Source of the DNA: Streptomyces albospinus
GTDB lineage: Bacteria > Actinomycetota > Actinomycetes > Streptomycetales > Streptomycetaceae
Direction of reading: 5' to 3'
DNA length: 64,000 bases
Assembly (NCBI RefSeq): GCF_014648695.1
Contig: NZ_BMRP01000017.1
Coordinates: 113,839-177,838 of the forward strand
Shown here: positions 57,688 through 64,000 of the stretch, one piece after another
Layout: each line of letters starts with the position of its first letter
Position numbering within the stretch: the stretch's first letter is position 1
The notes under the pieces: model-generated
Seen by the model: only the letters and a program-made list of their open reading frames with translations
Told to the model about the DNA's origin: nothing
Databases searched by the model: none
Translations under genes and position numbers: made by a program

Positions 57688-58371
57688 TTGACCTTTCTCA
57701 CCATCGGGCACCGCGGGATGATGGGTGTGGAGCCGGAGAACACTCTCCGCTCCTTCGTACGCGCCGAACGCGAGGGCGTCGATGTCATCGAGCTGGACCT
57801 GCACCTGAGCAAGGACGGCGCGCTCGTGGTGATGCATGACGCGGATGTGGACCGGACGACCGACGGCACCGGCCCGATCGTGGAGCGCACCCTCGCCGAG
57901 CTGCGCGAGCTGGACGCCGGGCTGGGCGAGCGGATTCCCGTCTTCGAGGAGGTCGTGGACGCGGTCCGCGCACCGCTCCAGGCGGAGATCAAGGACGTGG
58001 CGGCGGCGCAGGCGGTGGCCGAGGTGGTGCGGACGCGTGATCTGGCCGGCCGGGTGGAGGTGATCTCCTTCCACGACGAGGCGCTGGCGGCGATCCGCAC
58101 GCTGCTGCCGGGGGTGCGGACGGCGCTGGTGGGCGACCGGTACGGCGCCGATGTCGTGGACCGCGCGAAGGCGGTCGGTGCGGGCACGCTGTCGCTGAAC
58201 ATCCGGCGGCTCACCCTCGAACTGGTCGAGCGGGCGCATGCCGCGCAGCTGAAGGTGCTGGGCTGGACGGTCAACACCCACGATCAGCTGCGGCTGGCGC
58301 GCGGCCTGGGGCTGGCGGGCGTGGTGACCGATCAGCCGGAGATCCGGCGGGCGGTGCGCTTCACGGCCTGA
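57688..58371 (+). CDS. Glycerophosphodiester phosphodiesterase
   Basis: A 227-residue GDPD TIM-barrel enzyme that releases glycerol-3-phosphate from deacylated phospholipids. The signature TIGHRGMMGVEPENTLRSFV carries the catalytic His, ELDLHLSKDGALVVMHDADV the metal ligands (Glu, Asp, His), and RTTDGTG follows. No signal peptide, so cytoplasmic. TTG 57688 is chosen because the family starts MTFLTIGHRG and GAGG is 5 nt upstream; a GTG at 57642 is the alternative. Confidence 0.9.
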   Translation: MTFLTIGHRGMMGVEPENTLRSFVRAEREGVDVIELDLHLSKDGALVVMHDADVDRTTDGTGPIVERTLAELRELDAGLGERIPVFEEVVDAVRAPLQAEIKDVAAAQAVAEVVRTRDLAGRVEVISFHDEALAAIRTLLPGVRTALVGDRYGADVVDRAKAVGAGTLSLNIRRLTLELVERAHAAQLKVLGWTVNTHDQLRLARGLGLAGVVTDQPEIRRAVRFTA

Positions 58372-58630
58372 GGCGCTGCGGCGGTCGGGGGGCAGGGGCG
58401 GCCGGGGCATGCGCAGCAGAGCGGAAATCCGCAGTGCACAGCCGCACAACGCGCTTCCACCATAGGGACGTTCGGCCCGGTGATCTCGTCAGGCGGCCCG
58501 CTGCGCCGTCCGTCTCCGGGCATGCGCCCGCCCCCTCGCCCCGTACGTCGTGGCCGGCCTGGTCTTCGCGGCGCCGACGATTCGGCCGACCCGCTTCACG
58601 GACCGGGTCACGGCCCGTATGGACCGCCGG

Positions 58631-59164
58631 TCAGCCGAGGGGCTTGACCAGCAGCTCGAACTCCAGGTCCGCGCGCTGCGGGATGCCGAACCGCTCGTCG
58701 CCGTACGGGAACGGGCTGAGCTCACCGGTGCGGCGGTAGCCGCGGCGCTCGTACCAGGCGATCAGCTCGGCGCGCTGCCGGATGACGGTCATCCGCATCT
58801 CCGGGGCGCCCCAGGTGGCCAGCGCGGTGCGCTCGGCCTCGGCGATGATCACCTTGCCGAGGCCGCCGCCCTGGAGGGTGGGGCGCACCGCGAACATCCC
58901 GAAGTAGGTGTGGTCCCCGCGGTGGTCGAGCTGGCAGCAGGCCACCAGTTCGCCGTCCTGCTCGGCGATCAGCAGCCGGCCGTCCTTCTTGCGCACCACC
59001 TCGGCGACGCCGTCCGGGTCCGTGCGCTGCCCCTGGAGGAGGTCCGCCTCGGTCGTCCAGCCGGCCCTGCTGGTGTCCCCGCGGTACGCCGATTCGATGA
59101 GCTCGACGAGGCCGGGTATGTCGGCGTCGGTGGCGGTGCGGAAGGTCAGCCGGCTGCTGGGCAT
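58631..59164 (-). CDS. GNAT-family N-acetyltransferase
   Basis: A 177-residue acetyltransferase. It starts LTFRTATDADIPGLVELIES; the acetyl-CoA motif A is FGMFAVRPTLQGGGLGKVII (QGGGLGK pyrophosphate loop), followed by the C-terminal IAWYERRGYRRTGELSPFPY. Substrate unknown. AGAGGA lies 12 nt upstream of ATG 59164. It is divergent from the VOC gene. Confidence 0.92.
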   Translation of the reverse strand: MPSSRLTFRTATDADIPGLVELIESAYRGDTSRAGWTTEADLLQGQRTDPDGVAEVVRKKDGRLLIAEQDGELVACCQLDHRGDHTYFGMFAVRPTLQGGGLGKVIIAEAERTALATWGAPEMRMTVIRQRAELIAWYERRGYRRTGELSPFPYGDERFGIPQRADLEFELLVKPLG

Positions 59165-59309
59165 GATGCGCGGGGTCCTCTCGGGCCGTACGAATGACTG
59201 TCGGGAGGCTAACAAGAGGGGGGCTCGGGATGTCAGGGGCTTTCGCCCTTCGGACCGGGCGGTGCGCCGCGGCGGGGCGCGCCCGGTCGCGCGGCGTAGG
59301 GTCCGTGCC

Positions 59310-59696
59310 ATGGTGCAGGTACTGAGCAGCAGGGTGCTGGTGCGGCCGAGCGATCCGGAGCGGTCGCGGGCGTTCTACGGCGAGGCACTGGGGCTGGCCG
59401 TCTACCGGGAATTCGGTACGGGCCCGGAGCGCGGCACGGTGTACTTCCTCGGCGGGGGCTTCCTGGAGGTCTCCGGCCGGGCCACCGGTGCGGCCACGCC
59501 GACCCTCCAGCTGTGGCTCCAGGTCGCGGACGCGGCGCGGGCGCACGAGGAGCTGGTGGCGCACGGGGTGGAGGTGCTGCGGCCGCCCGTACGGGAGCCG
59601 TGGGGACTGATCGAGATGTGGATCGCCGATCCGGACGGGCACAACGTCGTCATCGTGGAGGTCCCGGCGGATCACCCGCTGCGCTACCGGCCCTGA
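59310..59696 (+). CDS. VOC (glyoxalase/bleomycin-resistance fold) protein
   Basis: A 128-residue vicinal-oxygen-chelate protein with two beta-alpha-beta-beta-beta repeats: RVLVRPSDPERSRAFYGEAL and, in the second half, WGLIEMWIADPDGHNVVIVE with the metal-ligand Glu/His. Could be a dioxygenase, glyoxalase-like or drug-binding protein; no context narrows this. No clear Shine-Dalgarno is visible before the ATG. Confidence 0.88.
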   Translation: MVQVLSSRVLVRPSDPERSRAFYGEALGLAVYREFGTGPERGTVYFLGGGFLEVSGRATGAATPTLQLWLQVADAARAHEELVAHGVEVLRPPVREPWGLIEMWIADPDGHNVVIVEVPADHPLRYRP

Positions 59697-59846
59697 TGTC
59701 CGCCCCGGTGTCCCCTGGCGGACTCCGGGCCGGAGCGGGCCCGGGACGGTCCTGGCGACGGTCCTGATCAGGGCCTGCGGCCGGGGTTGCGCCCGGTGCA
59801 ACTACGGCCTGCACAGCGGGAACTGGTGGGGAATACCGGTGGCGGC

Positions 59847-59852
59847 TAGCGT
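59847..59852 (+). promoter_or_regulatory. -10 of a leaderless promoter (flavin monooxygenase)
   Basis: TAGCGT 7 nt before ATG 59860, the common Streptomyces leaderless arrangement. No clear -35 hexamer is seen at the expected distance. Confidence 0.5.
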
Positions 59853-59859
59853 CGCGCCC

Positions 59860-61395
59860 ATGGGAAATTCCGAACACCTCGGCAGGGAACACTTCGGCGT
59901 TGTCATCGCGGGCGGCGGTCCCGTCGGGCTGCTGCTGGCCGGTGAGTTGCGTCTCCACGGAATCGCGACGCTGGTCCTGGAGCAGGCTCCGCAGGGGCAG
60001 GGCGAACCGCGGACCCTGAGCCTGCACGCGCGCACCCTGGAATCCCTGGACCGGCGCGGCCTGTTGACCGACTTCACCGCCGCCCAGGACAGCGTTCCGG
60101 GCCTGGCGGACTACCGCCGGCAGCTCAACGACCACGGCGCGCGCGGCCACTTCGCCGGCATATACCAACTGGGCCGGAACGCAGCGGAGGCCGAGCAGCC
60201 GCACGGTCTGACACTCCCCCGCGAGGTCGTCAAGGAACTGCTCGGCAAGCGCGCCGAGGGCCTGGGGGCCGTCGTCCGCCACGGCCAGGAGGTCACCGGC
60301 CTGGAACAGGACGGGGACGGGGTGACGGTCACCGTCCGTACAGAGGACGGCAGTTACCCGGTGCGCGCGGACTTTCTGGTCGGCTGCGACGGCGGACGCA
60401 GCACCGTCCGCAAGAGCGCCGGTATCGCATTCCCGGGAACGGGGCCGTCGGTGGTGGCCCGGATGGGCCGTGCGGTATTCGAGGTCGAGGGCGGCGGCGA
60501 GTTGCCGATCGGTTGGGAGCGGACCGACGGGGGCTGGTACATGCGGATGCCCGACGGGCGGGTCGCGGTCACCGAATGGGAGGTGCCGGATGATCTGGAG
60601 AGCCCGGTGACGGTCGCGGAGCTGGCCGAGAGCATTCACCGGGTCACCGGCCTGCGGGTGACGCTCTCCGATCCGGAATATGTCACGCGCTTCACCGACA
60701 GCGCCCGGCAGGCGAGCAGCTATCGCGCCGGGCGGGTGCTGCTGGCCGGGGACGCGGCGCACGTGCATTTCCCCGCCGGGGGCCAGGGCGTGAATCTCGG
60801 AATGCAGGACGCGTTCAATCTGGGCTGGAAGCTGGCCGCGGAATGCCGGGGCGGCGCCCCGGAGGGGCTGCTGGACAGCTACGGCGCGGAGCGGCATCCG
60901 GTCGCCGCGCGGGTGCTGCACAACACCCGGGCGCAGGTGGCGCTGATGCGGCCGGGGCCGCAGGTCGACGCGTTGCGCGAGATGTTCGTCGACCTGATGG
61001 GCATCGACGGGGTCAACACCTATCTCAGCGAGATCATTTACGGCACGGGCATCCGTTACGGCAGTGCGCCGGACGACCACCCGCTGGTGGGGACGTTCGC
61101 CCGCGACCTCCCGTTGACGACACCGGGCGGGCCGACCCGGCTGGCCGAACTCCTCCGCTCCGGGCGCCCGTTGCTGCTGGGGCTCAACGGCGGCGGGTCC
61201 GCGGTGCTCGACGCCGCCGCGCCCTGGTCGGACCGGGTCGAGAGGGTGCGGGCCGAGGCCGAGCGGCCGTATGCCACAGCGCTGCTGGTGCGCCCGGACG
61301 GCTATACGGCGTGGGCCGCCGAGGGTGCCGTGGACACGCGGTCGCTGCGGGCCGCGCTCACCGCGTGGTGCGGGCCGGAGCGCGCGGCGGGCTGA
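59860..61395 (+). CDS. FAD-dependent monooxygenase, rifampicin-monooxygenase/aromatic-hydroxylase type
   Basis: A 511-residue class A flavin monooxygenase. Motifs are VVIAGGGPVGLLLAGELRLH (FAD), DFLVGCDGGRSTVRKSAGIA (DG) and VLLAGDAAHVHFPAGGQGVN followed by LGMQDAFNLGWKLA (GD). The C-terminal ~120 residues form the thioredoxin-like domain (RPLLLGLNGGGSAVLD, ALLVRPDGYTAWA) found in Rox, PgaE and MhpA-type enzymes. It hydroxylates an aromatic compound; antibiotic inactivation is one possibility. No biosynthetic cluster surrounds it. No ribosome site, probably leaderless. Confidence 0.87.
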   Translation: MGNSEHLGREHFGVVIAGGGPVGLLLAGELRLHGIATLVLEQAPQGQGEPRTLSLHARTLESLDRRGLLTDFTAAQDSVPGLADYRRQLNDHGARGHFAGIYQLGRNAAEAEQPHGLTLPREVVKELLGKRAEGLGAVVRHGQEVTGLEQDGDGVTVTVRTEDGSYPVRADFLVGCDGGRSTVRKSAGIAFPGTGPSVVARMGRAVFEVEGGGELPIGWERTDGGWYMRMPDGRVAVTEWEVPDDLESPVTVAELAESIHRVTGLRVTLSDPEYVTRFTDSARQASSYRAGRVLLAGDAAHVHFPAGGQGVNLGMQDAFNLGWKLAAECRGGAPEGLLDSYGAERHPVAARVLHNTRAQVALMRPGPQVDALREMFVDLMGIDGVNTYLSEIIYGTGIRYGSAPDDHPLVGTFARDLPLTTPGGPTRLAELLRSGRPLLLGLNGGGSAVLDAAAPWSDRVERVRAEAERPYATALLVRPDGYTAWAAEGAVDTRSLRAALTAWCGPERAAG

Positions 61396-61899
61396 CCGAT
61401 CGGCGCGCCATCGCGGGAGAACCGGGTGCCGCCGCCGATGCAGCCGGGCGCCGGCGGTGACGCCGCGCCCGGCTCCGTACGGGAAGCGCACGGCTCTTCG
61501 GCCGCTCCCACGGGCCGCACCTCGAGCGTGTGCCGGGCGAACCCTGTCAAGCCGTTCCGCATTCCTCAACCCGGCTGACAGCAGAGGAAGTTGCGCACTG
61601 CTGGAGAATTGCCCGGAGGTAGCCGGAACCCCGGTCGCCGGGGTTCTCCGCCGCGGATATGCCACGCGTCGGCCGTGTGCGGGCGGCTGCTCTTCGGCCG
61701 CCGTCTCACCACCGTGTGCCGGGGCGCCCTCGCGTCGCGCTCGCGCCCGGCTCACGCACTCCGCACTCCCTGCGCTCCCCCGTTGCGCCCGTGCGCTCCC
61801 GTGTGCCGGGGCCCGGACGGGCAGTCTGCGGGCGTACCTCACCGACCCTCGCGATCCGGCCGTGATCGCGTTCCGCACGGACCCCCGGGGAGGCGCCCC
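61396..61899. other. 504-bp intergenic region without recognised features
   Basis: Between the monooxygenase and DUF5134 genes, both on the plus strand. I see no hairpin, promoter pair or credible small gene; the frame upstream of GTG 61900 stays open, but that start has a strong GGGGAGG and the upstream residues look non-coding. Confidence 0.5.
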
Positions 61900-62496
61900 G
61901 TGCACACACCTCCACTGGTCGGCTGGCTGCTGGTGCTGCTGTGCGCCGCGGCCGGCGCGTACTGCCTGTCCCGTATGCGCACCGGTCCGGCCGCGGTGTG
62001 GAGGACGGCGCGCGGCGAGGGCCTGATGGCGGTCGGCATGGCGGCGATGGCGCTGCCGGCGTCCGCCGTGCCGCTGCCCCCCTGGTCACCCTGGCTGTTC
62101 ACCGCGGTCTTCGGTCCGGCCGGGCTGTGGGCACTGGCCCAGCGCCATCTGCACCATGCGGTCGGCGCGCTGGCGATGGTCTACATGGCGCTCGCGATGG
62201 TCGGCATGGACGGGGCGGACGGCGCCTCCGGCCCGAACGGCACGGCCGGGACGGCGGGAACGGGTGGCATGAAGGGCATGGACGGTATGGGCGGGATGGC
62301 CGGGATGGCGCATGCCGCCCCGGCCGGGGTGCCGCTGCTGACCGGGCTGCTGCTGGCGTACTACACGGTGTACGTGATCGCCGCCGGGGTCCGGCTGGTC
62401 CCGGCCGGCGGGACCGCCGCCAAACCGCCCGTCGTCCTGCGGGCCTGCCAGGTGGCCATGGGCATCGGCATGCTCGCCATGCTGCTGGCGCTGTGA
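61900..62496 (+). CDS. DUF5134 membrane protein
   Basis: A 198-residue polytopic protein with five or six transmembrane helices. A Met/Gly/His-rich loop near residues 110-150 (GMKGMDGMGGMAGMAHA) looks like a copper- or metal-binding sequence. DUF5134 proteins are recurrently next to M56 proteases in actinobacteria, as here. GGGGAGG precedes GTG 61900. The loop suggests metal sensing or transport but that is inference. Confidence 0.8.
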   Translation: MHTPPLVGWLLVLLCAAAGAYCLSRMRTGPAAVWRTARGEGLMAVGMAAMALPASAVPLPPWSPWLFTAVFGPAGLWALAQRHLHHAVGALAMVYMALAMVGMDGADGASGPNGTAGTAGTGGMKGMDGMGGMAGMAHAAPAGVPLLTGLLLAYYTVYVIAAGVRLVPAGGTAAKPPVVLRACQVAMGIGMLAMLLAL

Positions 62497-62636
62497 ACGC
62501 CCCTGGTGCCGGGGTCCGCCGCCCCGCCCGGACCGCTCCCTGTCGGCCGCGCCGCACACCACCGCCGCGCGTGGCGTACGTCACATCCTCTGTTTGACCG
62601 TACCAACCGGTAGCGGGCCGCTCATAGGGTGACGGC

Positions 62637-63572
62637 ATGATGGTCCCCCTCGCGCTGATGATTCTCGGCGTGCTGGCCGCGGCAACGGCGCCCCGGCTGA
62701 TGGCCCGTTCGGACTGGCCCGACCGCGAACCGGTGCTGGCCCTCTGGGTGTGGCAGTGCGTGGTCGCCGGAGTCCTGCTGTGCTGTGCGCTCGCCATGGC
62801 GCTGACCGCCGCCGCCGCGTGGGAGCAGGTCCGCAGTCCGGTGTTCGGGTTGGCCCCGCGGGTGGTCGTCGAGGCGTACGCCCTCAATTCGTACGGGCCC
62901 TGGGCCGGGGTGCTGGCCGCCCTGCTGGCGGGCGGTGGCGCATGGACAGCGTTCGCGCTGACCCGTGAGGTGGGGGCGGCCCGTGCCCGCCGGCGGCAGC
63001 GCCGGGTCGATCTGCTGCGGCGCTCGCCGCTGCTGCCGGGCGAGGGTCCCCGCGACGGCCGTCTGGTGGTGCTGGAGGACGGGCGTCCGGGCGCCTGGTG
63101 GCTGCACCACTCCTCGCCCCAACTGGTCATCACCACATCAGCGTTGCAGCGCCTCAAGGGGCGCCAGCTCGATGCGCTGATCGCCCACGAGCAGGGCCAT
63201 GTCCGGGCCCGGCACGACGTACTGCTGCACTGCGCGTCGGCGCTGGCCGCGGGCTTCCCGCAGATCCCGGTCTTCGCCGCGTTCCGCGACCAGGTGCACC
63301 GGCTGGTCGAGATGGCCGCCGACGATGTCGCCTCGCGCCGGTTCGGCCGGGTCACCATAGCTCTCGCCCTGGTCCAACTGAACGAGGACCGCGGGGTGTT
63401 CGGCCCCTGCCCGGACCAGCACGCACAGGTCCCGCAGCGGGTCGACCGGCTGCTGGCCCCGGCCCCCCGTTTCACCCCGGCGCGGCGGCTGCGGATGACC
63501 GCGTGCGCGCTGCTCGTCCCCGCGATCCCGCTGCTGGTGACGTTCATGCCGGGCCTCAGCGCGCTGACCTGA
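62637..63572 (+). CDS. M56-family membrane metalloprotease (BlaR1-like)
   Basis: A 311-residue integral-membrane zinc protease with the HEQGH motif (184-188) within LDALIAHEQGHVRARHDVLL and a second Glu/Asp region in RLVEMAADDVASRRFGRVT. Three or four helices flank it, including a C-terminal one (LVPAIPLLVTFMPGL). In BlaR1 such a domain cleaves a BlaI repressor; no BlaI gene or penicillin-sensor domain is present here. It lies 140 nt after DUF5134. Confidence 0.9.
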   Translation: MMVPLALMILGVLAAATAPRLMARSDWPDREPVLALWVWQCVVAGVLLCCALAMALTAAAAWEQVRSPVFGLAPRVVVEAYALNSYGPWAGVLAALLAGGGAWTAFALTREVGAARARRRQRRVDLLRRSPLLPGEGPRDGRLVVLEDGRPGAWWLHHSSPQLVITTSALQRLKGRQLDALIAHEQGHVRARHDVLLHCASALAAGFPQIPVFAAFRDQVHRLVEMAADDVASRRFGRVTIALALVQLNEDRGVFGPCPDQHAQVPQRVDRLLAPAPRFTPARRLRMTACALLVPAIPLLVTFMPGLSALT

Positions 63573-63604
63573 CCGACCGCCGCCGACCCGCCAGGATGGC
63601 GACC

Positions 63605-64000
63605 ATGACGACGAGCGAGGACAGCGGCACCCACGGCACCGCGGGCCGGATCCGAGGCGTGCTCTTCGACTTCTCCGGAACCCTGATGTGCATCGAGCCG
63701 GCCGAATCCTGGCTGCGCGCGGCCCTGACCGCGTCCGGCGCGTCCGGCGCGTCCGGCGCGTGCGGCGCAGCCGCGCTGGACGACGCCGGGATCGCCCGGC
63801 TGGCCGCGGCGCTGGAGCGCGCCGGCGCCCTCCCCGGCGGCCTCACCCCGGCCGAGATCCCCGCCGGGCTGTGCGCCTTGTGGGAGGCCCGGGACCGCGA
63901 CGCCCGCTCCCACCGCGCCCTCTACACCGCACTGGCCCGCCAAGTCCCGCTCCCCCGCCCCGAGTTGCCCGACTCCCTCTATGACGCCCTGTACGACCGC
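63605..64000 (+). CDS. HAD-superfamily hydrolase (3' end beyond window)
   Basis: The first 132 residues of a HAD phosphatase: the nucleophile motif GVLFDFSGTLM replaces the usual DxD with DFS-G-T, keeping the first Asp. The cap domain begins ALTASGASGASGACGAAALD, encoded by three perfect 9-nt repeats GCGTCCGGC (63731-63757) plus a fourth variant. ATG 63605 is preferred; ATG 63596 is in frame. The remainder is cut by the window edge. Confidence 0.8.
   Translation, partial: MTTSEDSGTHGTAGRIRGVLFDFSGTLMCIEPAESWLRAALTASGASGASGACGAAALDDAGIARLAAALERAGALPGGLTPAEIPAGLCALWEARDRDARSHRALYTALARQVPLPRPELPDSLYDALYDR

Noticed and set aside
57098..57691. Long plus-strand frame covering most of the 57-kb gap
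   Set aside because: Arg/Gly-rich composition without a domain; its end overlaps the GDPD gene start in another frame.
59860..61395. Assigning the monooxygenase specifically as a rifampicin-resistance gene
   Set aside because: Motifs show only the superfamily with a thioredoxin-like C-terminus; several aromatic hydroxylases share them and no context supports rifampicin.
61591..61899. N-terminal extension of the DUF5134 gene
   Set aside because: The GTG at 61900 has a strong GGGGAGG site and begins the first membrane helix; the upstream residues are Arg/Ser-rich and non-hydrophobic.

Overview
The window looks like a piece of Streptomyces chromosome. It is very GC-rich with strong third-position GC bias, uses GTG (and one probable TTG) starts, and has many genes with AAGGAGG-type ribosome sites. 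Several promoters have the -10 hexamer 6-7 nt before the start codon, as leaderless actinobacterial genes do. The families are typical of the genus: a DUF6643-like tyrosine/proline-rich protein, a DUF6986 aldolase, the DUF6421/SDR/threonine-aldolase operon, DUF4865, DUF5134 and Rv1733c-like proteins. I recognise 64 coding genes (one cut by the right edge), one gene remnant and two copies of a long non-coding palindromic repeat. I see no rRNA, tRNA, CRISPR array, transposase, phage gene or polyketide/peptide assembly line.

Layout. 0-10 kb: a BaeRF3-type protein divergent from a CBS-domain protein, a PobA-like hydroxylase, a tiny Lys/Gly-rich protein, a dehydrogenase remnant, a lipoprotein, a Nudix hydrolase, a membrane protein, a glutamate-racemase homologue, an HpnB-like glycosyltransferase and a two-domain TerD protein. 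10-19 kb: a MOSC protein, a coupled MEDS-STAS / anti-sigma-kinase pair, an Rv1733c-like membrane protein, a beta-helix + CbxX-type AAA ATPase fusion overlapping tail to tail with a large membrane alpha/beta-hydrolase, and a DeoR regulator. 19-29 kb: an SRPBCC protein, a cysteine-synthase-like enzyme, a second HATPase protein, a SHOCT protein, a TetR-DUF4865-phosphotriesterase operon, repeat copy 1, and a ROK repressor divergent from an MFS transporter.

29-44 kb: a NarL-type two-component system, two TetR regulators each divergent from an enzyme gene and with clear palindromic operators, a geranylgeranyl-reductase-like flavoprotein, an M20 peptidase, repeat copy 2, a P-loop kinase/Nudix fusion, a membrane Ser/Thr kinase, and a ROK sugar kinase divergent from a LacI regulator. 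44-64 kb: a DUF6986 aldolase with IclR-like palindromes, DinB and monooxygenase-fold proteins, etfBA, a flavin reductase, a thioredoxin/DUF4395 divergent pair, an acyltransferase, a B3/4-domain + transglutaminase pair, a DUF2268 protease behind a MerR-type 19-bp-spacer promoter, the DUF6421 operon, a GDPD phosphodiesterase, GNAT and VOC proteins, a Rox-like flavin monooxygenase, DUF5134 + M56 protease, and a HAD hydrolase.

The strongest unexplained signal is the pair of repeats at 25337-25781 and 37529-38171. Each fills exactly the space between the stop codons of two convergent genes. Each is a giant imperfect palindrome carrying a perfect 18-bp hairpin, and the sister hairpin in copy 2 has a different stem sequence that still pairs fully around an almost identical loop. 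This points to a dispersed structured element under selection for its fold.
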